14,230 nt of DNA from Tessaracoccus flavescens (GCA_020741375.1 DYZF01000296.1:1-14230), one strand, 5' to 3'. Counted from the stretch's first letter, positions 6,962 through 14,206 are shown. Notes: generated from the letters alone by a model not told the origin. Made by a program: numbers and translations.

Positions 6962-8136
6962 GAGATGACCGCGAGGGTCTCGCGCGCCATGGCCAGCTCT
7001 TCGTTGGTCGGGATGACGAGCACCTTGACGGCCGAATCCGGCGTGGAGATCTCGCGCTGCTGCTTGTTGCGCACCAGGTTGGCTTCCTCGTCGAGCTTCA
7101 GGCCGAAGGCGCCCAGACGGCGGACGATCGGGCCGCGCACGTGATCGGCGTTCTCGCCGACGCCGGCGGTGAACACCAACGCATCCAGGCCGCCGAGGAT
7201 GGCGATGTAGCCGCCGATGTAGGTGAGCAGGCGGTGGACGTAGACGTCGAGCGCCAACTGGGCCTGCTCGTTGCCGGCCTCAATCTGCGCCTTCACGTCG
7301 CGCATGTCGGTGTAACCGCACAGGCCCAACATGCCGGACTGCTTGTTCAGCAGGGTGTCCACCTCGTCGATGCTCATGCCCGAGTTCACGAAGTACTTGT
7401 GCAGGCCTGGGTCGACGTCGCCGGAGCGGGTGCCCATCACCAGGCCCTGGAGCGGGGTGAGGCCCATGGAGGTTTCGACGGCGACACCGCCGTCGACGGC
7501 GGAGATCGATGCACCGTTGCCGAGGTGGCAGACGATGATCTTGGTGTCCTCGATCGGCTTGCCGAGAAACTTCGCCGCCTCCTTCGAGACGTAACTGTGC
7601 GAGGTGCCGTGGAAGCCGTACTTGCGCACGCCCAGCTTCTCCGCGACCTCGGCGTTGATCGCGTAGGTGTAGGCCTCGGCGGGGAGCGACGAGAAGAACG
7701 CGGTGTCGAACACGGCGACGTGCGGCACGTCCGGCAGCACCTCCTGCGCGGCGCGGATGCCGGCGATGCCGGGCGGGTTGTGCAGCGGCGCCAGCGGCGA
7801 CAGCTCCTCCAGCTTGGCCAACACGGCCTCGTCGATCAGTGTGGACTCCACGAACGTGGACCCTCCGTGCACCGTGCGGTGGCCGACGGCGACGACGTCG
7901 TCGAGGCTCGGGCCGTGGTCGGCGAACATCTTCACAACGGCCGCGACGGCCTCCGTGTGATCGGCGAACTCCTCGTCGACGTGGAACTCGTCGGTGCCCA
8001 CCTCATGGTCGAGCGTCGACTTGCCCTGCCCGATGCGCTGCACCAAGCCGACCGCCTCCGGCCCTTCCTGCGTCGGGTCCAGCAACTGGTACTTGATGGA
8101 CGAGGAGCCGCAGTTGAGCAGGAGGATTTTCGACAT
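6955..8136 (-). CDS. ackA: Acetate kinase
   Basis: A complete 393-residue acetate kinase that converts acetyl phosphate and ADP to acetate and ATP (reversible) in the cytoplasm. Characteristic segments are all present: LNCGSSSIKYQL (7-18), GHRTVHGG with the catalytic Arg R87 (85-92), LHNPPGI (118-124), FDTAFF with D144, YGFHGTSHSYVS with H176 (173-184), HLGNGAS (204-210), MGTRSGDVDP with R237 (234-243), TAGVGENA (323-330) and TNEEL (377-381) with the metal-binding Glu. Start ATG 8136 has AAGGAA about 5 nt upstream. It lies 20 nt downstream of the pta stop and is surely cotranscribed with it. The stop codon sits in a REP-like arm, but the C-terminus has normal length, so the repeat seems to abut rather than truncate the gene. 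Confidence 0.98.
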   Translation of the reverse strand: MSKILLLNCGSSSIKYQLLDPTQEGPEAVGLVQRIGQGKSTLDHEVGTDEFHVDEEFADHTEAVAAVVKMFADHGPSLDDVVAVGHRTVHGGSTFVESTLIDEAVLAKLEELSPLAPLHNPPGIAGIRAAQEVLPDVPHVAVFDTAFFSSLPAEAYTYAINAEVAEKLGVRKYGFHGTSHSYVSKEAAKFLGKPIEDTKIIVCHLGNGASISAVDGGVAVETSMGLTPLQGLVMGTRSGDVDPGLHKYFVNSGMSIDEVDTLLNKQSGMLGLCGYTDMRDVKAQIEAGNEQAQLALDVYVHRLLTYIGGYIAILGGLDALVFTAGVGENADHVRGPIVRRLGAFGLKLDEEANLVRNKQQREISTPDSAVKVLVIPTNEELAMARETLAVISR

Positions 8137-8156
8137 AGCTGTTCCTTGGGGAGCGA

Positions 8157-10214
8157 TTACAGCGTTTGGGCTTGGATAGCGGTGATAGTAACCGTTGCCA
8201 CGATGTCATCAACCAGCGCCCCCCGGGACAGGTCGTTGACAGGCTTGCGGAGGCCCTGCAGAACCGGGCCGATGGCGACGGCGCCGGAGGTCCGCTGGAC
8301 CGCCTTGTAGGTGTTGTTGCCGGTGTTGAGGTCCGGGAAGATGAACACCGTGGCGCGGCCCGCGACCTCGGAATCTGGCATCTTCTTCTTCGCCACCACC
8401 TCGTCGACGGCGGCGTCGAACTGGATCGGGCCCTCCACCTTGATCTGCGGGGCGCGCTCGCGCACCAGACGGGTGGCCTCGCGGACCTTGTCGACGTCGG
8501 CGCCGGAGCCCGAATCGCCCGTGGAGTACGACAGCATCGCGACTCGCGGCTCGATGCCGAAATCCTCGGCGGTCTTGGCCGACGAGATGGCGATATCGGC
8601 CAGTTGCTCCGCGGTGGGATCAGGGTTGACGGCACAGTCGGCGTACACGAGGACACGGTTGCTCATGCACATGAGGAACGAGCCGGACACGACGCTGACG
8701 CCGGGCACCGTCTTGATGAACTCGAGCGACGGGCGGATGGTGTTGGCCGTGGTGTTGACGGCGCCGGAGACCATGCCGTCGGCCATGTCCATGTGCACCA
8801 TCATCGTGGCGAAGTAGGACAGGTCCTTCAGCTTCTCCTTCGCCTGCTCGGGCGTGACGCCCTTGTGGGAGCGCAGCTTGGCGTACTCCTCGGCGAACTT
8901 CTCGACGAGCTCAGGATCTTCCGGGTTCACGACGGTGGCCTGGCTCAGGTTGAGGCCGAGCTCCGTGGCGCGACGGCTGATGCGGGCCGAATCGCCCAGC
9001 AGGATCAGCTCCGCCACTTGGCGCTGCAGCACGATGGAAGCGGCCTCCAGCACGCGGTCGTCGGTGGCCTCCGGCAGGACGATGCGCTGCTTGTTGGAGC
9101 GCGCCATCTGCTGGATCTGGTACTCGAACATCGTGGGTGTGCGGATCTCGTGGCGCGGGAAGTCGATGGCCTCGAGCAGCGCACCCTCGTCGACGTGAGC
9201 CGAGAACAGAGCCCGCGACACCTCGATCTTGCGGGGCGTCGACGTGGACGTGCCCAGCATGGAGTTGAGCGCCACCGCCGTCGGGTACGTGTCGCCCTGC
9301 ACGACGGCGATCGGCAGGTCGATGTCGGAATCGGCGAACAGACGCGACACCGATTCCGGGATCTCGAAGCCGCCCGTGAGGATCAACGCGGCCAGCGGGC
9401 CGTACTCCGGCGACTGGTGCGCCATCAGCAGGCCAGGCAGCAGATCCAGACGGTCAGCGGGGAGGATGACGGTGGCCTCGCGCTTGAGGCGCGGCAGCAG
9501 GTTGGGCAGCGTCATGCCGGCCACGATGGTGTGCAGGGATTCGTGCGTGGCGAAATCCTTCTGGCCCAGCCACTGGACGGCGCCCACCTCGTCGAACTGT
9601 GCGCCGACAAGGGGAGCGGCGAGGATCGGATCCTCGGGGAGGACGGAGACGGCCACATCGCGAACACCCTTGAGCGCTTCGCGCAGCGCCTCAACTTCCT
9701 CCTCGGCGGCGTGGGTGGCGATGATGCCGATGACGGTGTTGTGGCGGCTCTCGAACGCGTCGATCGCCGAATCCGTCAGGCGCGACACCTGCTCCGGTGA
9801 GCGGTTGGACACGCGGGCCACGTACAGCACGGGGGCGTTGAGGTTGGCCGCGATGACGGCGTTGTGCTCCAGCTCCAACGACGATTCGATGTCGTCGTAG
9901 TCGGAGCCGAGGATCACGACGGCGTCGCGCTTCTCGGCGAGGGCCTGATACTTCGCGACGATCGCGTCGATGGCCTCGTCCGGGTTCTGCGCGTAGTCCG
10001 CGTAGGTGACACCGACGGCGCTCTCCACCGTCTGGTTCACACCCTTCTGCGAAATCAGGGCCTTGGTGACAGCGTCGGACTCGATCGAGTGCACAAGCGG
10101 GCGGAACACGCCCACCGAGCGCACCTGGCGCGCGAAGAGATCGACGACACCCAGTGCGATAGACGACTTGCTGACCTGCCGCTCCGACGAGGCAATGTAA
10201 ACGCTCTTAGTCAC
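8157..10214 (-). CDS. pta: Phosphate acetyltransferase, long three-domain form
   Basis: A 685-residue phosphotransacetylase (acetyl-CoA + Pi to acetyl phosphate + CoA). Three domains follow the E. coli plan: an N-terminal BioD-like P-loop domain (about 1-200), a DRTGG domain (about 215-325) and the catalytic PTA_PTB domain (about 362-685). The catalytic part shows RIVLPEATDDRVLEAA (377-392), MVSGAVNTTANTIRP (481-495), LSYSTGDSGSGAD (561-573), FPDLNTGNNTYKAVQR (626-641) and GLRKPVNDLSRG (654-665). In the N-terminal domain the Walker A region reads SSERQVSKSS, lacking the glycines of a functional P-loop; this domain is regulatory in studied enzymes. GTG at 10214 is the start. TAAGGT ends 6 nt upstream and could act as a -10 element of a leaderless mRNA, although its AAGG could also serve as a weak ribosome site. 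It heads the pta-ackA operon and is divergent from the 10317 gene. Confidence 0.97.
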   Translation of the reverse strand: MTKSVYIASSERQVSKSSIALGVVDLFARQVRSVGVFRPLVHSIESDAVTKALISQKGVNQTVESAVGVTYADYAQNPDEAIDAIVAKYQALAEKRDAVVILGSDYDDIESSLELEHNAVIAANLNAPVLYVARVSNRSPEQVSRLTDSAIDAFESRHNTVIGIIATHAAEEEVEALREALKGVRDVAVSVLPEDPILAAPLVGAQFDEVGAVQWLGQKDFATHESLHTIVAGMTLPNLLPRLKREATVILPADRLDLLPGLLMAHQSPEYGPLAALILTGGFEIPESVSRLFADSDIDLPIAVVQGDTYPTAVALNSMLGTSTSTPRKIEVSRALFSAHVDEGALLEAIDFPRHEIRTPTMFEYQIQQMARSNKQRIVLPEATDDRVLEAASIVLQRQVAELILLGDSARISRRATELGLNLSQATVVNPEDPELVEKFAEEYAKLRSHKGVTPEQAKEKLKDLSYFATMMVHMDMADGMVSGAVNTTANTIRPSLEFIKTVPGVSVVSGSFLMCMSNRVLVYADCAVNPDPTAEQLADIAISSAKTAEDFGIEPRVAMLSYSTGDSGSGADVDKVREATRLVRERAPQIKVEGPIQFDAAVDEVVAKKKMPDSEVAGRATVFIFPDLNTGNNTYKAVQRTSGAVAIGPVLQGLRKPVNDLSRGALVDDIVATVTITAIQAQTL

Positions 10215-10226
10215 GCGCCTACCTTA
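10215..10226 (-). promoter_or_regulatory. Candidate leaderless -10 element of pta-ackA
   Basis: The minus strand reads TAAGGT (10226-10221), then 6 nt, then the pta GTG. The -35 region (about 10244-10249) falls in a small hairpin, CCCGA/TCGGG at 10245-10260 with a 6-nt loop, which might be an operator. Confidence 0.35.
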
Positions 10227-10303
10227 TCTTGATTCCTCGGCATCCCCGACGCCGCTCGGGACTCGACGCTCGAGCATTCAGCGTTACTGGCGCGCCCAGC
10301 CGG

Positions 10304-10316
10304 TAGCGTTGCCCCG
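10304..10316 (+). promoter_or_regulatory. Candidate leaderless -10 element of the polytopic membrane protein gene
   Basis: TAGCGT (10304-10309) is followed by 7 nt and the GTG at 10317. There is no Shine-Dalgarno. The hexamer AGCGTT occurs twice, at 10280-10285 and 10305-10310, flanking CTGGCGCGCCCAG. Confidence 0.4.
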
Positions 10317-11600
10317 GTGAGGACTCTGCTGGCTGACGCGGTCCGCTCGCTGGGGCGGATGTTCGTCGACGCCGCCCGCGCGTTCGCCGCGCACTGGCCG
10401 CAACTCATCACCTTGTTCCTGCTCGGCTGGGCGGGCCGCCTCGGCGTGCTGTGGCTGGTCACCGAAGTCTCAGACTGGAGCCCCACCGTCGCCGTCCTGC
10501 TGCTGCCGCTGGCCCCGCTGAGCACCCTGCTCTCGCTGGTGCTGATGCTGCGCGCGTTGGCCCCGACGCTCTCGTCGTTCTCGGACATGGTGCAGCCCGT
10601 CTCTGCCCGGCAGCGGGCCAAGGACGATCTCACGGTTGCGGCACAGGTGCTGCTGCCGTTCCTCGCTGTCTACGCCTCGGCCGGGCTGCTCAAGCAGGAC
10701 GTGCAGACCTTCCTCTACGATTCCGCGACCGACGAATCGCTCAACACGAACATCCAGAGCATCGACTGGGGCCGCGCCGACTACGCCAGCGGCTGGCTCC
10801 TGATCGCCCTGATCGTCGGCGCCCTGCTGGCCCGCAAGATCATCACGATGCGCGAGCTCGCGAAGAAGCACCTAGCGTGGGCCGCCGTCGGCGCCTACCT
10901 CGAGGTGCTGTGGATGGTCACGCTGGCGCAGGCCTTCTCCACCCAGCTCAAAGAAGTCACAGACTGGGTGACCTCGCGTCAGGTCATCGCCACCATCGTC
11001 GGCTGGTGGGACGCGTTCATCGCGTGGCTGCGCTCGTGGGGCGGCTGGATGGTGGCCACGGTAGAGAGCATCGGCTCGTTCATCGGCAGCCTCGGCAGCT
11101 TGGTCGTCGTCCCCGTGGCATGGCTGGCGATCGGCGCCGCCGTCTACGGGCACAGCCTGAAGGCGCAGGAGCTGAAGGTTGGCACACACGAGGATTTCAA
11201 CGCCCGCATCAAGAAGGTGCCGCAGCCGGTGCGCCGGGCCGTGGCGCACGCCGTCGAACCCGTGACCTCGCCGATCAAGAGCGCGCTGACGGCCATCGGC
11301 AAGATCGCCAGCGCCGGCATCATTCCGATGGCGCTGTTCTGCGTGGTGTTCGCGCTCGTGGCGCAGGTGCAGGCGCTCGTGACGCAGGGGATGCGGATCG
11401 TCGTCGGGCCTGGCCCCTCGCTCCGCCAATACGCGCTGGAGCCCTACGTCAACCTTGTCGAGCGGGGCGTGTACTTCCTGCTCGCGATGGTGCTGCTGGG
11501 CGCCGCGGTCAACGTGGTGGTTCGCTCCCAGCAGGCGACGCAAGAAGAAGCTCCAGATACACCGGCTGAAGCCAGCCAATCCGAACCCGCTCCGGCGTGA
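10317..11600 (+). CDS. Polytopic membrane protein of unknown function
   Basis: A 427-residue protein whose family I do not recognise. Hydrophobic segments suggest about eight or nine membrane helices near residues 29-48, 57-80, 107-125, 157-176, 186-206, 222-238 (weak), 253-278, 332-354 and 384-402. A hydrophilic stretch at 280-325 (QELKVGTHEDFNARIKK and on) is probably a cytoplasmic loop, and the tail 403-427 is Glu/Pro/Ala-rich. No signal peptide, transporter signature or catalytic motif is visible. The GTG start fits the leaderless promoter just before it; there is no Shine-Dalgarno. The last 30 codons overlap the 3' end of the convergent gene at 11509-12162. Its position facing three genes for single-pass extracytoplasmic proteins suggests, without proof, a shared envelope function. 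Confidence 0.8.
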   Translation: MRTLLADAVRSLGRMFVDAARAFAAHWPQLITLFLLGWAGRLGVLWLVTEVSDWSPTVAVLLLPLAPLSTLLSLVLMLRALAPTLSSFSDMVQPVSARQRAKDDLTVAAQVLLPFLAVYASAGLLKQDVQTFLYDSATDESLNTNIQSIDWGRADYASGWLLIALIVGALLARKIITMRELAKKHLAWAAVGAYLEVLWMVTLAQAFSTQLKEVTDWVTSRQVIATIVGWWDAFIAWLRSWGGWMVATVESIGSFIGSLGSLVVVPVAWLAIGAAVYGHSLKAQELKVGTHEDFNARIKKVPQPVRRAVAHAVEPVTSPIKSALTAIGKIASAGIIPMALFCVVFALVAQVQALVTQGMRIVVGPGPSLRQYALEPYVNLVERGVYFLLAMVLLGAAVNVVVRSQQATQEEAPDTPAEASQSEPAPA

Positions 11601-12162
11601 CGCCGTCGGGCATCGCCACCGACGTCGACCACTGCCACGTGCGCGGCCGCTCCACCGGAGACGGCACCAGCTCACCGGTGATCGGCGCGACCTCGGGGCC
11701 GGGCGCCTCCTCTGGCACGCATTGCGGCGGGACGATCGGGGCCAGATAGAAGGAATCGGGATCGGCGGCCTGCTTGCCTGGCAGGGAGTTGTAGCGGACG
11801 CCGTCGGCGTCGAGTAGGTCGACGTGGCAGGAGCCGGTGAGCAGTTGGTCGGGTCTGGCGGTGAACTCGAAGTCGACCTGCCAGAGCGTCCCCCCGGGAA
11901 CCGCGGCCGCGCCGTCGAACGAGTCGACGGGCTTGGCGCTGGTGACGGTTACGTCGACGGTGCGCTCGTAGTACTTGTCGTCGAAGCCGAGGAACCGCTG
12001 GTGCAGGGTGCCGGACGGGCCGTGGGCTTCCGTCGGCTTCGACCATTGCCACGGCAGGTACAGCGTGGTGAGGCGGAAGGCCGAGGACACCAGCGCGAGC
12101 GCCAGCGCCGGCAGCAGCGCGACGAGCCACAATCGGTTGCGGGTCCACCAGATGCGGGTCAT
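11509..12162 (-). CDS. Single-pass membrane protein with extracytoplasmic beta domain, third of a set of three
   Basis: A 217-residue hypothetical protein. A positively charged start (TRIWWTRNR) leads into one hydrophobic helix (about 11-29, WLVALLPALALALVSSAF); the rest should be outside the membrane. The outer part alternates short strands: YERTVDVTVTSAKPVDSF (65-82), LWQVDFEFTARP (93-104), CHVDLLDADGVRYNSLPG (112-129) and RVRIGWLQPVYLELLL (192-207). This order resembles DUF4352-type immunoglobulin-like domains and the two upstream genes, but I make that link by eye only. C112 and C148 could form a disulfide. The ATG overlaps the previous stop as ATGA. The final 23 codons, stop included, are antisense to the end of the 427-residue membrane protein gene, yet still encode a plausible strand, so both ends look real. 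Confidence 0.75.
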   Translation of the reverse strand: MTRIWWTRNRLWLVALLPALALALVSSAFRLTTLYLPWQWSKPTEAHGPSGTLHQRFLGFDDKYYERTVDVTVTSAKPVDSFDGAAAVPGGTLWQVDFEFTARPDQLLTGSCHVDLLDADGVRYNSLPGKQAADPDSFYLAPIVPPQCVPEEAPGPEVAPITGELVPSPVERPRTWQWSTSVAMPDGVTPERVRIGWLQPVYLELLLASPAGSEPPR

Positions 12163-12734
12163 GCCGGCTGATCCCCCTTGAGATCCATCTGTTCCGCCGG
12201 GGCCGCGAGGCGGGCGGCGGTTGCGTCGTCGAGGTTGAGATCGACGACGGCGACGTCGTCGCCCGCGTTCAAACCGGTGGCGGGGATGAGGAGGCGGGCG
12301 CCGTCGAGATCGGTGCCGGGCAGCTCGAACGGCACCTGACAGGAGCGGGGGAGCCCTGGCTGCGCGGGGCCGCACGACGGGGTGAACACCGGGAGGCCGC
12401 CGTAGCGCTTGCCGTCGGCCAGCTCCAGCCGGATCTCTCTGAGGGGAAGGTCTGCGGGCTCGTCATTGCTGCGCCACGTGAGGTCGACGACCAGCCAGAC
12501 GCCCGTGGTGGCCGCGGTGCTGCCGAGGTACGTCAGTTGCTGCGTCGTGGCGAGGTCGGTGACCATGACGCTGCCAGTGCGCAGCTCCACCGACTCGTTG
12601 CGGGCGGCGGCGTGGAGGTAGGGGTCCTCGAACAGGTCGTCGGCGGTCGGGATCTGCTGCGAGATGCTCGATCCGATGAACAGCGCCGCGACCACCAAGA
12701 TCGCGGTCAACAACCCGTCGCGCGTGAACCTCAT
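12159..12734 (-). CDS. Single-pass membrane protein with extracytoplasmic beta domain, second of a set of three
   Basis: A 191-residue hypothetical protein. Residues 1-6 (MRFTRD) precede one membrane helix (about 7-24, GLLTAILVVAALFIGSSI). The outer domain has a strand pattern like its neighbours: SVELRTGSVMVTDL (48-61), GVWLVVDLTWRSNDEPADL (78-96), IRLELADGKRYGGL (101-114) and CQVPFELPG (132-140) followed by ARLLIPATG (146-154). This is the layout of DUF4352-like immunoglobulin folds. C121 and C132 could form a disulfide. The start ATG overlaps the upstream stop (ATGA), and its own stop overlaps the next start (ATGA), so the three genes are translationally chained. A longer upstream extension in the same frame was rejected because it is Arg-rich and antisense-like. 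Function unknown. Confidence 0.78.
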   Translation of the reverse strand: MRFTRDGLLTAILVVAALFIGSSISQQIPTADDLFEDPYLHAAARNESVELRTGSVMVTDLATTQQLTYLGSTAATTGVWLVVDLTWRSNDEPADLPLREIRLELADGKRYGGLPVFTPSCGPAQPGLPRSCQVPFELPGTDLDGARLLIPATGLNAGDDVAVVDLNLDDATAARLAAPAEQMDLKGDQPA

Positions 12735-13408
12735 GCCGGCTTCACCGCTTCGACGGGGAGGGTCAGCTCGGCTACGGCGCTGGGCTGCTGCCAGTAGGAG
12801 AAATCGCCCATCGTGGACTTGGCCCACGTATGCTGGCGAATCGTGATCGTGAGCTGCTCCGGGGCTGCCTCGTCGGTGTGCTGTTCCCAGACGAACACCA
12901 CGGGCACAGGGACGCCGGGCTGCAGCATGCGCTGCGACAACCCGTCACCCAACCGGTAGATGCTGGCCGTGCCCAGCGAGATCTCGCTGGCCCGCACGCC
13001 CTTGGCGTCGATCGCCAAAGCCTCGCCGAGGACGCCGGCGCCGACGGGTTCGTCGCCGGTCAGGGTGACGTCGGCCGTGACGAAGAGGTAGCGCAGGCCG
13101 TCCGTGGGGAAAGCGATGGGCTTGAGTTCATCGGCCACGCGCGCACCGTTGACGGCGATCTCGAACGGTTCGGCCGCCAGCGCCACCGACGGCGTCGCCA
13201 CCGGCAGCTCCGTCTCGACGGCGGCCACCTTGTCCCAGCCGCCGATGAGGCCCACGATGAGGACGATCAGGGCGCCGCCGGCGGCGAGGAGGCGCGTGGG
13301 GGTGAGGATGTCGCTGACGAGGCCGTAGGTCTTCTTCGCCTTCTCGAGGCGCGTCGGCTCCTTCTCGGCGGCCGTCCCCTCGGCGGCGGTGGTTCCCTCG
13401 TCCGTCAC
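12731..13408 (-). CDS. Single-pass membrane protein with extracytoplasmic domain, first of a set of three
   Basis: A 225-residue hypothetical protein. A charged cytoplasmic stretch of about 38 residues, Glu/Lys/Thr-rich, precedes one membrane helix (about 39-57, LLAAGGALIVLIVGLIGG). The outer part shows EPFEIAVNGARV (80-91), LRYLFVTADVTLTGDEPVG (105-123), LAIDAKGVRASEI (131-143), VPVVFVWEQHTDE (168-180) and QLTITIRQHTW (185-195), the strand order seen in the two following genes. It has no cysteine. The start is a GTG; the nearby ATG is in another frame and meets a stop at once. TAGGAT ends 6 nt before the GTG, so the mRNA is probably leaderless. The gene heads a unit of three with 4-nt overlaps. 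I do not recognise a named family; a role as receptor, scaffold or partner of a membrane complex is open. Confidence 0.78.
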   Translation of the reverse strand: MTDEGTTAAEGTAAEKEPTRLEKAKKTYGLVSDILTPTRLLAAGGALIVLIVGLIGGWDKVAAVETELPVATPSVALAAEPFEIAVNGARVADELKPIAFPTDGLRYLFVTADVTLTGDEPVGAGVLGEALAIDAKGVRASEISLGTASIYRLGDGLSQRMLQPGVPVPVVFVWEQHTDEAAPEQLTITIRQHTWAKSTMGDFSYWQQPSAVAELTLPVEAVKPA

Positions 13409-13420
13409 GAGGACATCCTA
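13409..13420 (-). promoter_or_regulatory. Candidate leaderless -10 element of the three-gene single-pass set
   Basis: The minus strand reads TAGGAT (13420-13415), 6 nt, then the GTG at 13408. No Shine-Dalgarno is present at normal distance. Confidence 0.4.
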
Positions 13421-13534
13421 AGCCGACGAAGTGTCCTCCACGAGGCGCGAACAAGCGACCGGAAATCCAATCACGCGACCACTATGGCTGCGTAACCCGA
13501 TTTTCCAGCCGCTCTTTCACCGGCTTCGATCGGA

Positions 13535-13554
13535 AGGTCGTTCAGACGCGACCT
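13535..13554. terminator. Weak hairpin just past the FMN reductase stop
   Basis: AGGTCG (13535-13540) and CGACCT (13549-13554) pair around an 8-nt loop, 11 nt beyond the reductase stop on the minus strand. There is no T tract after it, so it is a poor intrinsic terminator candidate. Confidence 0.25.
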
Positions 13555-13564
13555 CCGCCGAGGT

Positions 13565-14113
13565 TCAGGAGGCGAGCTTGCGGGCGATCGGGATCAGCGA
13601 ATCGAACAGCGCGGTGAGCTCGTCGGGGCGACGCTCGTTGGGCTTCACGCCGTTCTCGTCGAACTCGGTGAACAGGTTCAGGGGCACCTGGGCGCGGATG
13701 TCGAACATGTTGAAGTTGGCGACGATGGGGCGCCACTGCTCGACGGCGCGCACACCGCTCTCCGCGCCGTAGGACACGAAAGCGACCGGCTTGGTGTTCA
13801 GCTCCGGGCCGAGGTGATCGATGGCGTTCTTGAACGCGCCGGGGACGCCGTGGTTGTACTCGGCGGTGACGAAGATGAAGCCGTCCTGAGCGGCCATGCG
13901 GTCGGCGAACGCCTGCACCTTCTCGTCGGGGTACTTGCCGCCGCGTGAAGCCGGAACCTTGGCGTCGTCGAGGATGGGCAGATCGAAGGAGCGCACGTCG
14001 ATCAGCTCGAAGGTGGCGTCGTCGCGCTGCGCGGCCTGGCTGACGACCCACTGGGCGACCGACTCGCCTGCGCGACCGTCGCGGACAGAGCCAAGAACAA
14101 TGCCAATCCTCAC
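13565..14113 (-). CDS. NAD(P)H-dependent FMN reductase (flavodoxin-like fold)
   Basis: A 182-residue cytoplasmic flavoprotein of the NADPH-dependent FMN reductase/azoreductase/quinone reductase family, which reduces FMN or quinones by two electrons. The N-terminal GSVRDGRAGESVAQWV (8-23) is the FMN phosphate-binding loop. FVTAEYNHGVPGAFKNAIDH (81-100), with EYN at 85-87, is the family's second flavin-binding motif. SYGAESGVRAVEQ (114-126) fits the last conserved segment. Length is normal and the protein complete. The start is GTG at 14113, with AAAGGAA 11 nt upstream, a long spacing. Divergent from a probable LLM flavin oxidoreductase 93 bp away, so it may supply reduced flavin or share regulation. 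Closely similar family members act on quinones, chromate or azo dyes, so the true substrate is open. Confidence 0.9.
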   Translation of the reverse strand: MRIGIVLGSVRDGRAGESVAQWVVSQAAQRDDATFELIDVRSFDLPILDDAKVPASRGGKYPDEKVQAFADRMAAQDGFIFVTAEYNHGVPGAFKNAIDHLGPELNTKPVAFVSYGAESGVRAVEQWRPIVANFNMFDIRAQVPLNLFTEFDENGVKPNERRPDELTALFDSLIPIARKLAS

Positions 14114-14193
14114 AGTCGTTTCAGTTCCTTTCAGCCCGAAGGCAAGTTGAATCCTTGACGAGGCTAGCAGGCCGGAATAGTTGAGCCGACAAG

Positions 14194-14206
14194 TACCGTG
14201 GAGGCC
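14194..14206 (+). promoter_or_regulatory. Candidate leaderless -10 element of the last gene
   Basis: TACCGT (14194-14199) is followed by 7 nt and the ATG at 14207. The GGAGG in between ends only 2 nt before the ATG, too close to act as a normal Shine-Dalgarno. Confidence 0.4.

Noticed and set aside
6835..9800. Long plus-strand frames opposite ackA and pta
   Set aside because: Shadows of two well-identified genes, without ribosome sites or recognisable domains.
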